Positions 46,807-56,440 of a stretch of 64,000 nucleotides of DNA are shown here, piece after piece. The notes under the pieces were generated by a model, which saw only the letters and a program-made list of their open reading frames with translations, was not told where the DNA came from and searched no databases. Each line of letters starts with the position of its first letter. Positions within the stretch are counted from its first letter, which is position 1. The position numbers and the translations under genes are program-made. This stretch comes from Granulicella rosea (lineage in GTDB: Bacteria; Acidobacteriota; Terriglobia; Terriglobales; Acidobacteriaceae), in assembly GCF_900188085.1 (NCBI RefSeq), contig NZ_FZOU01000004.1, positions 372,001 through 436,000 on the forward strand. Reading direction: 5' to 3'.

Positions 46807-46929
46807 ACTGGAACCTCTTCCGCGAAACTGCTGCTCTGCTCCTTAGTTTCTATTTGGAATGCGGGAGATCAGAGGTAGGGCTAAAACAGACGAGCTACCG
46901 CCGCGTCTCTTGATCTTCAAGTCGTGAGA

Positions 46930-47739
46930 TCAACTCCGGACGTGGAGTTGATCGTAACCGATGTCGTAGGTGTCCTCGGAAGTCCAGTCGCGTACCGTTC
47001 TCCAGACCACGTCAATCTCGTTGGGAATGGTGACGTCTTTGAACAATTCCGGGATCTCGTCTTCGCCGATCTCCGTGCCGTAGAAATCCAGCAGGACCAC
47101 GCGACGACACTCGGAGTAATTGTTGAATTTAGCGGCTGCGGCTTCGAGCTGACTTTGTATTTGGGAAGTTGTTCCAGCCCTGGCGCTATCATCGTCTGGG
47201 TCATCGAAGCTCAAGGATTGCTGATGAGAGACAATGATGCCCGGCGATTGATTCTCCTGCTCGCCCTCTGGCACCTTCCGAAAAGACCAGCGCAAGGGTG
47301 TACGAGAACGAATCGGAAGTTGTTCTGGAGTAACTCGCGCCATCGCTGCCGCAATTTGATTGGCGATGTCGTGGATCTGCTTTCGGTCGAGTTGGTCAAA
47401 CTCGCGGCTATTCAAGCTCAGTTCGTAGGTTGCGTCGCGATAGGAACCTCGCGTGTGCTGCCAAACCGTGTTCGCGAAGTCATGTTCTAACTGGTGTCGG
47501 TGAAGGTAATTGGGGGGCCAGACGACTGACTTCCGTTCAATCACCATCTGTTGTTCATTCTCGGAATCCGTGAGAAGCACCTCGGGCTCCTTACTTGTAA
47601 CGCCTGAAATCTGAACGACATCGAGGCACCGTGTGAGGGCATACGCTGTTCCATAGACTCGATTGAGATGGTCAACGAAACCGTTGAGGCCTCCGCCGAG
47701 CCATTCACATTTACCTGGTTGCTCGAAATGGGTGAACAT
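46930..47739 (-). CDS. Hypothetical protein with E-x-K nuclease-like motif
   Basis: This 269-residue protein starts at ATG 47739, with GAGGAG upstream and a TGATG overlap with the preceding frame. It has PEVLLTDSENEQQMVIERKSV, residues given as D in LLTDSENEQ and E-R-K in MVIERKSVVWP, a possible PD-(D/E)XK core, followed by conserved-looking LHRHQLEHDFANTV. No family name is recalled with certainty. It is translationally coupled to the frame upstream. Confidence 0.65.
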   Translation of the reverse strand: MFTHFEQPGKCEWLGGGLNGFVDHLNRVYGTAYALTRCLDVVQISGVTSKEPEVLLTDSENEQQMVIERKSVVWPPNYLHRHQLEHDFANTVWQHTRGSYRDATYELSLNSREFDQLDRKQIHDIANQIAAAMARVTPEQLPIRSRTPLRWSFRKVPEGEQENQSPGIIVSHQQSLSFDDPDDDSARAGTTSQIQSQLEAAAAKFNNYSECRRVVLLDFYGTEIGEDEIPELFKDVTIPNEIDVVWRTVRDWTSEDTYDIGYDQLHVRS

Positions 47740-48179
47740 CAATGGTTCTCCTCGATGCACCACTCTACCGCTTCTGTACCCTGCCATTCACCAGCAATTG
47801 CAATCGCTATCGGCTTTGACGGATGATGGAGGTGGGACGGAACGCACCGTCCTGGGGTGTCGAAACCCCTGCAAAGCACTAGGCGCTCTTCGGACGCCTG
47901 ATAAATCCCTACGCCTTTGCGGTCGGGGAGCCTGTAACGTATGTCCAGGCCCCTAAAGCTAAAGGTTATAGGAACCGTGCTTTGCCGGTTTTCGAACTCC
48001 CCGATCATGGGTTCTAGGGCTGTTTGCGGGGGCGTACCGCAGACGTTTTCCCACCCTTCCGATTGAGGAATTATGCTGATCCCGCATAATATTTCCCGGA
48101 AATGGTTCTTGCCGGTCCCCAAGGGACCGGGATTTGTGTTGCCCTTGGATAAGCGATGGAGGCATGGCTTTGTGCGCAT
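47739..48179 (-). CDS. Hypothetical protein, coupled to the downstream gene
   Basis: A 146-codon frame whose TGA overlaps the ATG of the next gene, a layout that favours a real gene. The C-terminal half (RLVLCRGFDTPGRCVPSHLHH, given as LVLCRGFDTPGRCV and SHLHHPSKP) looks protein-like. The start is uncertain because the first codons overlap the upstream end of a divergent frame and a GC-rich hairpin (CCGGTCC/GGACCGG near 48112-48130). No family recognised. Confidence 0.45.
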   Translation of the reverse strand: MRTKPCLHRLSKGNTNPGPLGTGKNHFREILCGISIIPQSEGWENVCGTPPQTALEPMIGEFENRQSTVPITFSFRGLDIRYRLPDRKGVGIYQASEERLVLCRGFDTPGRCVPSHLHHPSKPIAIAIAGEWQGTEAVEWCIEENH

Positions 48180-48215
48180 GACAATTCCATGTGCGAAAGC
48201 GACGGGGTATCAGCG

Positions 48216-49295
48216 ATGAGCGCTATTCGCGAACTGACCTTCGCGCCCAAAGGTGGGGGGCGGCTTCCGCTGCCGGAGCGATGCAGCCTTGATCTCTCCT
48301 GCTTTGAAGAACCCGAGGTACAAGACGCGCTGGCCGTCGCCATCGAAGAAATACTCTATGTCGTCACGTTTTCCGGGATTGAGTTGCAGGCGTTGGACGG
48401 CATGACGGTCACCTCGGACTGCCGTGCGGCTGCGTGCGCCCTGCAAGACCTTCCCCAAGGCCAGGTTCCGTTAGAAATGAATCCACAACCGGAGGTCGTG
48501 GAAATGGCACGGACGGCTGCGGTCCGCCGCGAGGGAGACCTGCGTTTCCATATCGTGTTGCGACGCGGCCTGGCGTTGTCGACACTTTCTCCAGAGCCAG
48601 AAATGCGAAGGTTGGCGCTGGGTTGCATCGCCCACGAAGCCGCGCATGTTGAACATGAGAGCCATCTGTACCGGATGTTTCCCGACAGCTATGGAAAGCC
48701 ATTGGAGTGCGGCAAACGCTCGCGTCAGACCTACTTGAAGGCAGTGGATGTCTGGAGCGAATATGCTGCGTGCCGGTCTTCGGCGACGTTTCGCCCGGAA
48801 GCGATTGAGGAGTTTGAAGGAATTCTCTGCCGGGCGATCGAAGACAGCTTCGCAGCGGCACAGGAACAGATCAAGGCACACCGCGAAGGGCGCGGGGCAG
48901 GCGATGTATTTCGTGAGCTTCAGCAGATCTTCGGGGACGTATTCATTTGTGCCGGCTACCTACTTGGGTACGTCCACGGGGTGGAACGAAATTTGAAAGA
49001 TCGCACCCCACGGCTGGACGAGGTCTTCCAGAAGAATCCGGAGGTGCAAGATCTCATAACCCGACTCGAACGTATCCTGCACGAACTTTGGCTGCGGGAG
49101 TTCGTCTGGGAATCCATCGAAGTCTTTGCTCCTATCTACGATCTCATCTGCGAGATGATGGCCCAATGCGGACTCGTCTTTGCCAGACATGGAGAGGAAT
49201 GGCGCGTCGTGATGTACGAGGAGCGGGAAGCAATTGAAGCGGCCAGAGAAGCTCTGCAACGATGGACGAATTCGGTCGATGAACTGGAAGAGTAA
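48216..49295 (+). CDS. HExxH metallopeptidase-like protein
   Basis: This 359-residue protein is read from ATG 48216; upstream in-frame ATGs at 48189 and 48156 are possible. It contains a zinc-protease motif H-E-A-A-H in CIAHEAAHVEHESHLY, with a candidate third ligand in VDVWSEYAACR about 55 residues later. The rest is helical (FREL, EERIL-type heptads). It has no signal peptide. It is divergently placed from the minus-strand cassette. It might be a regulatory or toxin-type protease; the substrate is unknown. Confidence 0.65.
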   Translation: MSAIRELTFAPKGGGRLPLPERCSLDLSCFEEPEVQDALAVAIEEILYVVTFSGIELQALDGMTVTSDCRAAACALQDLPQGQVPLEMNPQPEVVEMARTAAVRREGDLRFHIVLRRGLALSTLSPEPEMRRLALGCIAHEAAHVEHESHLYRMFPDSYGKPLECGKRSRQTYLKAVDVWSEYAACRSSATFRPEAIEEFEGILCRAIEDSFAAAQEQIKAHREGRGAGDVFRELQQIFGDVFICAGYLLGYVHGVERNLKDRTPRLDEVFQKNPEVQDLITRLERILHELWLREFVWESIEVFAPIYDLICEMMAQCGLVFARHGEEWRVVMYEEREAIEAAREALQRWTNSVDELEE

Positions 49296-49630
49296 GACAC
49301 GTTGGCTCCCCACTTGACGATGTTCGCAGCCGAGTTCAGCGCGGAAGGTTCTGGACGAAGCGCTTATGGCGGTCTCTATGAACATCGAAAATGCGCTTCA
49401 CGTATCCTCGACAAAGGATTCCACTCTTGAGGAAGCCACATCATCGACCAAGAGCTGAACGATCTGCAGCACGAGTTTTTGGACTGGTTCTTCTTCGCTA
49501 GGTACAGGATGTGAGATTGGAAGCAGTGTATGTCCTCCGTTGAGGGGACTGCCGCCCCGCCCCACTCGCTTGTGCATTAGTCAAAGTCGCGCAAGATAGT
49601 CTCCTGATCGAGCATAGAGCTTCGCTTAGC
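49296..49630. other. Gap with no recognised gene
   Basis: No gene is assigned in this 335-base gap. The end of it (about 49577-49630) is an open frame continuous with the KH-domain gene that follows, but it lacks a canonical start codon. Confidence 0.4.
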
Positions 49631-49837
49631 GTGACCACGTTGAGCATCTACGTCGCGCTGACTGACGCAGGCAAGATCATTGGGAAACAAGGGCGAACGG
49701 CACGGTCACTACGGACAATCATGTCCGCGGTGGGTATGAAGCGACAGCAGCGTTATGCGTTGAACATAGAAGGTAACAATGGCAGTAGCCCGACTCGGTT
49801 AAGCCACGCCTCACGAACGGAGACGCCTCAACGCTAA
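49631..49837 (+). CDS. KH-domain RNA-binding protein, KhpA-like
   Basis: The 68-residue frame from GTG 49631 carries an excellent KH signature: GKIIGKQGRTARSLRTIM (about 14-31) followed by the KRQQRYALNIE strand, as in KhpA. Chromosomal KhpA has about 25 more N-terminal residues. The frame here is open upstream for ~20 protein-like codons (ALVKVAQDSLLIEHRASLS), but I see no standard start there. It may be a truncated or alternatively started copy. Located in the conjugative region, not with rpsP/rimM. Confidence 0.65.
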   Translation: MTTLSIYVALTDAGKIIGKQGRTARSLRTIMSAVGMKRQQRYALNIEGNNGSSPTRLSHASRTETPQR

Positions 49838-49986
49838 ATGGGAATCCCTGGTCACAGACGAAAGGAAAGGCAAATGTTTTCAGCCGCGGAAGGCTGGACG
49901 CCAACTCGTGCGGCGGCGGTCTCAGGGTTGAAACAAGCTCATGCCGATGCCCCATTGCGACTTTAGTAGCGGATGCAGTACGGAAG

Positions 49987-50208
49987 ATGCGCAACGCAGG
50001 AGTTACCTATGGTGATGCAATGTGTCAATTCCAGGAACGGTATATCGCGCATGTTCTGACGAAGCATAGGGGACATCTCGGGAGAACTGCAGAAGAGCTT
50101 CAGATGCATCGCAATACGCTCACTAGAGCGCTCTTGGGACTCGGCTTGGACGTATCCCAGATCCGACTGGATGCGAGACGGAAGCCTGACGTCAGAATAC
50201 CGCTCTAA
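49987..50208 (+). CDS. Fis-type helix-turn-helix protein
   Basis: This 73-residue protein has FQERYIAHVLTKHRGHLGRTAEELQMHRNTLTRALLGLGL (positions about 15-54), the Fis/NtrC C-terminal helix-turn-helix. Members of this small Fis-like family are frequent in acidobacterial genomes. Placed beside the relaxase gene, it may regulate transfer genes. The tail RRKPDVRIPL is basic. Confidence 0.75.
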   Translation: MRNAGVTYGDAMCQFQERYIAHVLTKHRGHLGRTAEELQMHRNTLTRALLGLGLDVSQIRLDARRKPDVRIPL

Positions 50209-50265
50209 TCCTACGTACCAGCCCAGTGTCGTAATAGTTACGAGGATTGGTCCTACAGCTATCGC

Positions 50266-53200
50266 TTAGAGACCGATGCCAAATCCTTCCACTTCGATCT
50301 GAGGCACGGATGGTGTAGAAGAACTGGCGGGACCGGGCGAAATCCCATCCAGCGATAGTCCCATCTCGATGCCTGGAATGATTCTCTCCGCTGTGAGCTC
50401 GCGGCTGTCTGACGTATACAGGGCGATATCGCGGATATGCAGAGAGAGTCGCGTAAGCACCTCCTGCTGCTGGGCAAGCTGTGAAGCATCACCGGTCGCA
50501 AGAACACGATTGACAGAGCCTCGCTGTGCTGTTTCGACGGCATACCCGTACTCGATGTGTCGAGCGTTATGAGAATCCAGTTCGACCGATCTACCGCTAT
50601 CAAGCCTCACGGAGAGAGCATTGTCCTCGCCGATCCGCTCTACTGTGCCGAAGTCCCCACCATGGATATGAGCATCTCGGTCTGATGCGGTGAGGGTGAT
50701 GCGCTCACCTAGAGCAAGGTCGCGTTGTTCCTCGTGGTAGACCGTACTCTGTGCGGTTAGGGTTTTCAGAAGCGCCGGATTGTAGGAGGTCTCGTTGCCA
50801 TCACGAGTCGCAACAGTGAGCGCATTGGCGCGAGCATCGACGGAGAGAACTGTAGCTGTGCTGTTGTCGGCGATTCCATGCTCGGCGAGACTTCCAACTT
50901 TATAGTGAATCTCATCCCCCGGTGCGTAGTTTGCAGCGAGACGGGGATTTCCGAAGTGCTGCTCAACCAGGATGGGGACAGAACGGCTTTCCGGCGCAAG
51001 CCGTCCCTGCTGTCGCAACTCATCCCGGATGAGTCGGGTCAACTCCCGTCGCTCGCCGGCATCAGGTGCAATGACAACAGCACGATCTTCTTGGGCAGTG
51101 TAAGCAAGAGCGACGGCGGCGAGTCGATGTTCCGAGCTTGCATACTCATGGACACGCCCTTGCTCTTGTAACTTTGCCGTTCCGGTCGCAGGATCGTTTG
51201 CACGAAACGCGGCCACGGCCTGCTGGATTTCGGTCGTGGAATCCGACGGCCGGAAGTCGACAGCGGCGGTCTTCGAGATATCGGTCGCTAGCCGTTGGCC
51301 AAGGGTTTCAGCGTTATTGGTATACACACGCGCATCGTCCGAGGCCCGCGAGATGGCAACGTAAGCAAGCCTCGTGTTGATCAGAGCGTGCGCGCCGTCG
51401 GTGTCGAAGTGAGCGAGGACTCGGCCTGCGGTGAGTCCCTGCGAGCTGTGCGAGGTTACGGCGTAGCCATGATCGAACTGGCGAAACTCAGCGGTATAAA
51501 ATGAGATGGTGGGCTCGGCCTTTCCATCCATTCGCACGGACATCTGACCGTTTTCAATGTTGGTGATGATGCCGAGATCCCGGTTGGCGACGCTGAGCTC
51601 TCTATTGGTTGAGGTCATTTGAATCCGATCGCCAGTAGCGAATTCGCGCTCTGTTTCGCGGAAGACCTGGACGCCACGCAACCGTCGCGGATCGTAGATC
51701 ACGCTCGATCCGTTTGCAAGTTCGACGGTAAGAGTATTAGCTCTTGCATCGACGGCCCGGACGGTGGCGAAACTGTCCCGCTCGATGCCCTCGGCCTTGC
51801 TGCCGGTGGTGTATTGCAGCACGTCGCCGGGATTGTACCGCGCCGCCCAAGTGCGGTCGGCTCCGGTCATATCGGAGCGATGGGTCAGGGTGCGGAAGGT
51901 CTGCCCGTCTGCTGCCAAAACGCCTTTGTCTAATAGCTCGGCACGGACGGCCTCATTGATCTGCTGGCGGCTGCGGTTGTCGGGCGAGACAACGATGGTG
52001 TTCTCCGGCTGCGCGGCATAATCCCTGGCTATAGCCGCGATGCGTTCCTGCTTGTCGGGGATCTCGGTGATGCGCCCTTGGCTGGCGAGCATGTTGATGC
52101 CTTGCTGGGTATTGTTCTTCGCAAGCTCCTCGACGGCTTTAAGCAGTTCAGAGTCTTTTTGTCGCATGATGTGGTCGAGTTGCGAGGTGCGCATACCTGC
52201 ATCTTGCATCTGCTCGAAGGGCTTTCCGGCATCCACGCCCTGATGCTGGCTGGTGTCGCCGATCACCAAGACGCGGTCATTGGGATTCAGTTTGTCGAGG
52301 AAGGCTCGCATCTGCCGAGTGCTGGCGAGGCTCGACTCGTCCAGCATGTAAAGGTGCCGCAATTCAGGGCTCGCGCTGGGGTGGTTTTCGCCACGCGCAA
52401 GAAAGCTCTGTAAGGTTGTAGCGTCGATTCCGACCTCGCGAAGCTGCGCCGAGGCGCGGGAGGTTGGGGCAAAACCCTCGACGATGTAGCCGCTTTTTTC
52501 CGCTCCTTCACGGATCGAAGCCAGCACAGTCGTCTTCCCACTTCCCGCGCGTCCCTGCAAGCCATGAATGCGATCCGTGGAATTGAGAACTTCCTCGATC
52601 ACGCGTCGCTGCGTGTCGTTCAGGAAGCCCCGTGAACGCGCCTGCTCCTGCGCCAGTTCCGCATTCATGATGGGTTGGACGGCATTGCGTCCCGCAACTA
52701 CATGGGCAATGTTTGCGCGTTCGGCGGTGATGGTTTCCGGTGTCGTGAAGCTGCGACCCGAAGCGTATTTGGCGGTCTCCACGGAGCGGAGGTCGCCGCG
52801 CTGGCGCCTAGCCTCGAAATCGGCGCGAACCTCGGCATAGGTTGTCTCTCCCATGCCGCGCCGCAACGCATCGCGGAAGATGAGCCGTTCATCTGCGACA
52901 GCCTCACGCTCGAAGAGACTGTCCCGCGCATAGGTCATGGCTTCCTTCGCGCGAGTCGCTCGATCTGGATTGCGTTCCTGGGTCTGAGCGCGTTCGCGGG
53001 CCTCCTGCACGACTTGTCGCGGCTGGTTGCCGAACTGGGCGGCTACGTTGCGATGGGCCTCCAGGACCTCTTCTCGCGTGAGGGTCAGCTTCTTGTCGCG
53101 AGTGGAGTGAGCTGCGATCTGCGCGGCTCTTGGGCCGCTCACGCCGCTCCTTTCCATTTCATCCCTGATCTGTTGCGACCGCAGGCTCGACGCATCGAGA

Positions 53201-53934
53201 TAGGACTGGCTATAACCCTTTACCTCTGGTGCGCCGCTCTTTCCAGGCTCGATTTCGTAACCGAGATCACGCAACCGATACATCAATTCCGACTGATAAA
53301 CCGCCGTGGCAAATTGCTTGCTTTCAAAGAATGGCCGTTCCTGAAGAGCCCTCGTCCAACCATCGGCCCGCTCGGTCACGTTGAAGATGACGGCATGGGT
53401 ATGAAGCTGGGGCGCGGCGTAGCCATCGACGGGACGGGCAGTGTCGTGTTCAAACTTCGCTGCGATGAACTTGCCAGTGTTCTCGGCCGGGTTGTTGCCG
53501 CCGATGCGCGCGTGGGTGTACTTCTCCAGCTCGTTCAGTGCTACCGTGACAGCGGCGGCGTGGGCTTCACGGACCCGGTCATCCCCTCCGACCAGAGCCG
53601 TGAGCGAAACCGACTTCGGCGCGGAAAAGGTAGCATCCCAACCGGCGCGATGTTCGACTGCCTTGACGGTCTTCCCGCTGACCGTCTGGTACTCCACGGC
53701 CTCTCGGTGCCGAACCATCTGGACCTCGGTCTGCGGGTGCTGGCCCTCCGACAGACGGGAAAACTGCTGGGCGGTGACCTCACCGGAGAGTCCCAACGAG
53801 GTTGCGAGTCGCCCCTGCCATTCTCCCTTTATCTCGTCACCCTGTTTGTAATAACTCTGGGCGGCGGAGGTGTACTCCAGCTTGTGATACGTCTGAGCCT
53901 GGCCGGAGCTGAGCGCTTTTGGGATGGTCATCAT
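50266..53934 (-). CDS. MobF-family conjugative relaxase-helicase (TrwC/TraI-like)
   Basis: This 1222-residue protein has an N-terminal TrwC relaxase domain: catalytic tyrosines in the first 30 residues (TYHKLEYTSAAQSYY) and the histidine metal site in AAPQLHTHAVIFN (about residue 175). A RecD-like helicase follows: Walker A GRAGSGKTT (about 460), YMLDESSLAS Walker B, GDTSQHQGVDAG, and the late VTSHSSQGLTAGRV and YVAISRASDDARVYT motifs. It nicks oriT, stays covalently bound and unwinds the transferred strand. It follows the coupling protein gene by 2 bases. Confidence 0.95.
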   Translation of the reverse strand: MMTIPKALSSGQAQTYHKLEYTSAAQSYYKQGDEIKGEWQGRLATSLGLSGEVTAQQFSRLSEGQHPQTEVQMVRHREAVEYQTVSGKTVKAVEHRAGWDATFSAPKSVSLTALVGGDDRVREAHAAAVTVALNELEKYTHARIGGNNPAENTGKFIAAKFEHDTARPVDGYAAPQLHTHAVIFNVTERADGWTRALQERPFFESKQFATAVYQSELMYRLRDLGYEIEPGKSGAPEVKGYSQSYLDASSLRSQQIRDEMERSGVSGPRAAQIAAHSTRDKKLTLTREEVLEAHRNVAAQFGNQPRQVVQEARERAQTQERNPDRATRAKEAMTYARDSLFEREAVADERLIFRDALRRGMGETTYAEVRADFEARRQRGDLRSVETAKYASGRSFTTPETITAERANIAHVVAGRNAVQPIMNAELAQEQARSRGFLNDTQRRVIEEVLNSTDRIHGLQGRAGSGKTTVLASIREGAEKSGYIVEGFAPTSRASAQLREVGIDATTLQSFLARGENHPSASPELRHLYMLDESSLASTRQMRAFLDKLNPNDRVLVIGDTSQHQGVDAGKPFEQMQDAGMRTSQLDHIMRQKDSELLKAVEELAKNNTQQGINMLASQGRITEIPDKQERIAAIARDYAAQPENTIVVSPDNRSRQQINEAVRAELLDKGVLAADGQTFRTLTHRSDMTGADRTWAARYNPGDVLQYTTGSKAEGIERDSFATVRAVDARANTLTVELANGSSVIYDPRRLRGVQVFRETEREFATGDRIQMTSTNRELSVANRDLGIITNIENGQMSVRMDGKAEPTISFYTAEFRQFDHGYAVTSHSSQGLTAGRVLAHFDTDGAHALINTRLAYVAISRASDDARVYTNNAETLGQRLATDISKTAAVDFRPSDSTTEIQQAVAAFRANDPATGTAKLQEQGRVHEYASSEHRLAAVALAYTAQEDRAVVIAPDAGERRELTRLIRDELRQQGRLAPESRSVPILVEQHFGNPRLAANYAPGDEIHYKVGSLAEHGIADNSTATVLSVDARANALTVATRDGNETSYNPALLKTLTAQSTVYHEEQRDLALGERITLTASDRDAHIHGGDFGTVERIGEDNALSVRLDSGRSVELDSHNARHIEYGYAVETAQRGSVNRVLATGDASQLAQQQEVLTRLSLHIRDIALYTSDSRELTAERIIPGIEMGLSLDGISPGPASSSTPSVPQIEVEGFGIGL

Positions 53935-53936
53935 GG

Positions 53937-56030
53937 CTACATCTCCCGGATGTATTCAGGACCATGCACCTCTTCCTGTTCGGTGTCGGTATCAGCAACC
54001 ACGATGGGAGCAGGGGCAGGCGTGGGCAGGCTCACTTCGCCGGCGCGAGAAGACCCATTCACATCTTGTTTGGGCCACGGTATGGGATTCTTTTCGAGGG
54101 CCAAGGGCGCATCGTTCGCCACCGTCTCTGATGCATCCGTAGCCTCTGGTTCTGACGGTGCTTCCACGTCGGCGGTCTTCGGAGAGCGTGGCTTGAGGGT
54201 ATCGGGATCGAAACTCATCTCTCCGTTCGGAGACTTGCGCGGCAGGAATCCCGGCGTCGGCGTAGGCAGGTCCATGTAGTCGAAAGCGAACCTGGCCACG
54301 TTGTTGCCTAACTTCAAATAAGCGTGACGATCATCGAGGCCAGTGATCTCCGAACCCATTACAAGCGGTTCGATCTGACGCTCCACGGTGAAGTTCTTGC
54401 CTGACCTGGAGCCATCGAACTTCGTCTCTTTCAGGCGCTCGATCTCGACCTTCCCGATGGCCTCCGAGATCCATTCGGCGGCTTTGGGCTCCGCCGTCTT
54501 CATAAAGATTTTGGTGGCAGGCTGGGACAGCATGACCTCGGCTAGATGCCCGTAAATGACCTCAAGTTGGGCCTTGCCCTGGAAGCCCAACACCAGCGGA
54601 TTTTTCGACTTTCTGTTTTCCGTGATGGCCGTATGAAGCTGCGGGAGTTTCTGCAGGCTCGCCAGCTCGTCGATTACAAACCAGACGGGTTTCTGTCCCG
54701 GCTGCGGCGCCGTGAGCAACCGCATGACGAGCAAATCAATCCACAGCGAATGCAACGGACGGAGCGTTTCCCGCTCGGGCGGACGCGACGTAATGAAGAT
54801 CCAACCTTTCCGTTGTTTGGCCCATGTCCGGGCATTCCAGACGGGCCGCTTCTCATCCTTTTGCGGCAAGAGGCGGAAGCATTTTGCGACCAGGCCCAGG
54901 GACGAGAGCACGCCCGCGCGCTGCGGTCCTGCCTTCCTATCTATATAGAAGGCCATCTCGGTTCCTTCCACCCGCTTCATCAACTCCGTATCGCTCGCCA
55001 TCCATTCGGCAAGCTGATGCGGCGTCGGCCCCAGCTTCAGCAGGTGCGCGAAGATCTGTGCGGGCGTCTGGTGAAAAAACTCGTCTTTGTCGGCGGTTGC
55101 GGGCTGGTAGAGCGAGGCCGCGATGGCATCCGCCTCGGCGTTCGACTCCATCTCCTGCGCCGGTCCCCAATAGGGGCAGCGGGTGTCCAGCGGGTTTAGT
55201 ACGATGTCTCCGCGTCCGGCATCGTAAAACCTCTGGATATATTCGCAGGCCGGGTCGTAGACGATCGCTGAGTCTCCACGCTGGCGAATCTGGCGAAGGC
55301 ACTGCATTATTAATTGGGTTTTCCCAACCCCGGTATCGCCCATGAGCTGAAGGTGCTGTGCCTCTTTCCGCAGCGGAATCCGCATCATTTTGTCGGATTC
55401 CGTGGTCTTGAAACCGATGCCATCACCCTTCTGTACCTTGTTGAACTCCTTGGGCGAGAGCATGAGCGGGCCGCGCAGGACGCGCCCATACTTCATTTGC
55501 CGGAACCGCTGGAGGTCTTTTGGAATGGCGAACCAGAGCATCGCCAGCAGGCAGACGCCACCTTCGACGAAGCTGATAGTGAAGACGGCGAACAGCCCCT
55601 TGCCGTCGAAGATCGCATAGCGTAGCCAATGATTCATGGCGGCATCCGCGAGCTTTTGGCTGGGCCCACGAAAAGGAAAACGGTAGCCCTGGGCCTGTGC
55701 CAACTCCGACAGTGTGAACGGAAGGACTCTGCCGTCTGGAAGCGTCATCTGCCCAGCGGCGAAGTCTACCGGCAGAGCGAGACGAGGCTTGGGTTTGCCG
55801 CCACCGAGATACAGGAGCCTGTAGGAGCTGTGCGTATGGACAACGGCTCCAACCTCGGCGCGGATGTACTCGGTGATGTAAGACTGCTGCAACGGAGGCA
55901 GCGAGAAGTGAAGCCGCTGCCAGACAAACAGCACCGTGCAAAGCAGGGCCGTTGCGATGGCCGTGTAGCTCATAACCGGAGCGTGCGGCGGCCAGATAAT
56001 CGTCTCTTTTCTACCCCATTGCGTTGCCAT
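53937..56030 (-). CDS. virD4: VirD4/TraD-type coupling protein (T4CP)
   Basis: This 697-residue protein is read from ATG 56030 with AAAGGAG upstream; the longer frame overlaps the previous gene. Two N-terminal membrane segments (APVMSYTAIATALLCTVLF; LFAVFTISFVEGGVCLLAMLWF given as residues about 160-181) are followed by the ATPase: Walker A MGDTGVGKTQL (about 230) and Walker B WFVIDELASL (about 450), then NPLVLGFQGKAQLEVIYG. It links the relaxosome to the secretion channel. The proline-rich C-terminus is variable. Confidence 0.93.
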   Translation of the reverse strand: MATQWGRKETIIWPPHAPVMSYTAIATALLCTVLFVWQRLHFSLPPLQQSYITEYIRAEVGAVVHTHSSYRLLYLGGGKPKPRLALPVDFAAGQMTLPDGRVLPFTLSELAQAQGYRFPFRGPSQKLADAAMNHWLRYAIFDGKGLFAVFTISFVEGGVCLLAMLWFAIPKDLQRFRQMKYGRVLRGPLMLSPKEFNKVQKGDGIGFKTTESDKMMRIPLRKEAQHLQLMGDTGVGKTQLIMQCLRQIRQRGDSAIVYDPACEYIQRFYDAGRGDIVLNPLDTRCPYWGPAQEMESNAEADAIAASLYQPATADKDEFFHQTPAQIFAHLLKLGPTPHQLAEWMASDTELMKRVEGTEMAFYIDRKAGPQRAGVLSSLGLVAKCFRLLPQKDEKRPVWNARTWAKQRKGWIFITSRPPERETLRPLHSLWIDLLVMRLLTAPQPGQKPVWFVIDELASLQKLPQLHTAITENRKSKNPLVLGFQGKAQLEVIYGHLAEVMLSQPATKIFMKTAEPKAAEWISEAIGKVEIERLKETKFDGSRSGKNFTVERQIEPLVMGSEITGLDDRHAYLKLGNNVARFAFDYMDLPTPTPGFLPRKSPNGEMSFDPDTLKPRSPKTADVEAPSEPEATDASETVANDAPLALEKNPIPWPKQDVNGSSRAGEVSLPTPAPAPIVVADTDTEQEEVHGPEYIREM

Positions 56031-56034
56031 GTCT

Positions 56035-56427
56035 TTACTCCTTTGCCACGCCTTGCGCATACTGCTGCATGACCTCTTGCGCGGCCTTGTGCTTCTCCCG
56101 GCGCACCATGCCCATTGCCTCGGTAATCCATGTGGGCGACACCTTCTCACCAAGGATGAGCGGCTTGATGAGATTCACAAGGAGCATCCGGGTAGCGACC
56201 AGCTCCGTGAATACGGCGTCGTCCTTGGAACGCCGTGCCTCTTGCAAGAGCACGTCACGCGCCCACTCGCTGAGCGATTTGCCGCTCTTGTAAGCGGCGT
56301 GTTCTAGTTCTTCTTGCTCTTTGCGAGTAACTTTCGCGCTTGCAACATAGGTTCGTCCGGCACGACCGTGGGAACGGCTCGTGCGGCTCTCGAAATCAAT
56401 CGCTGTTGGGATTGTCTGAAGCGCCAT
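56035..56427 (-). CDS. Relaxosome-type ribbon-helix-helix protein (MobC/TraJ-like)
   Basis: This 130-residue basic protein has VTRKEQEELEHAAYKSG-KSLSEWARDVLLQEA, which fits a ribbon-helix-helix mobilisation protein, and a helical C-terminus. It lies immediately upstream of the coupling protein gene. Such proteins bind near oriT and often repress their own promoter; strong dyads lie just upstream of its start (56441-56529). Confidence 0.72.
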   Translation of the reverse strand: MALQTIPTAIDFESRTSRSHGRAGRTYVASAKVTRKEQEELEHAAYKSGKSLSEWARDVLLQEARRSKDDAVFTELVATRMLLVNLIKPLILGEKVSPTWITEAMGMVRREKHKAAQEVMQQYAQGVAKE

Positions 56428-56440
56428 GTCTGCCTCGCGG

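Noticed and set aside
52675..54279. Long plus-strand frame (534 codons) opposite the relaxase gene
   Set aside because: It is antisense to a clearly recognised MobF relaxase and shows no domain features.
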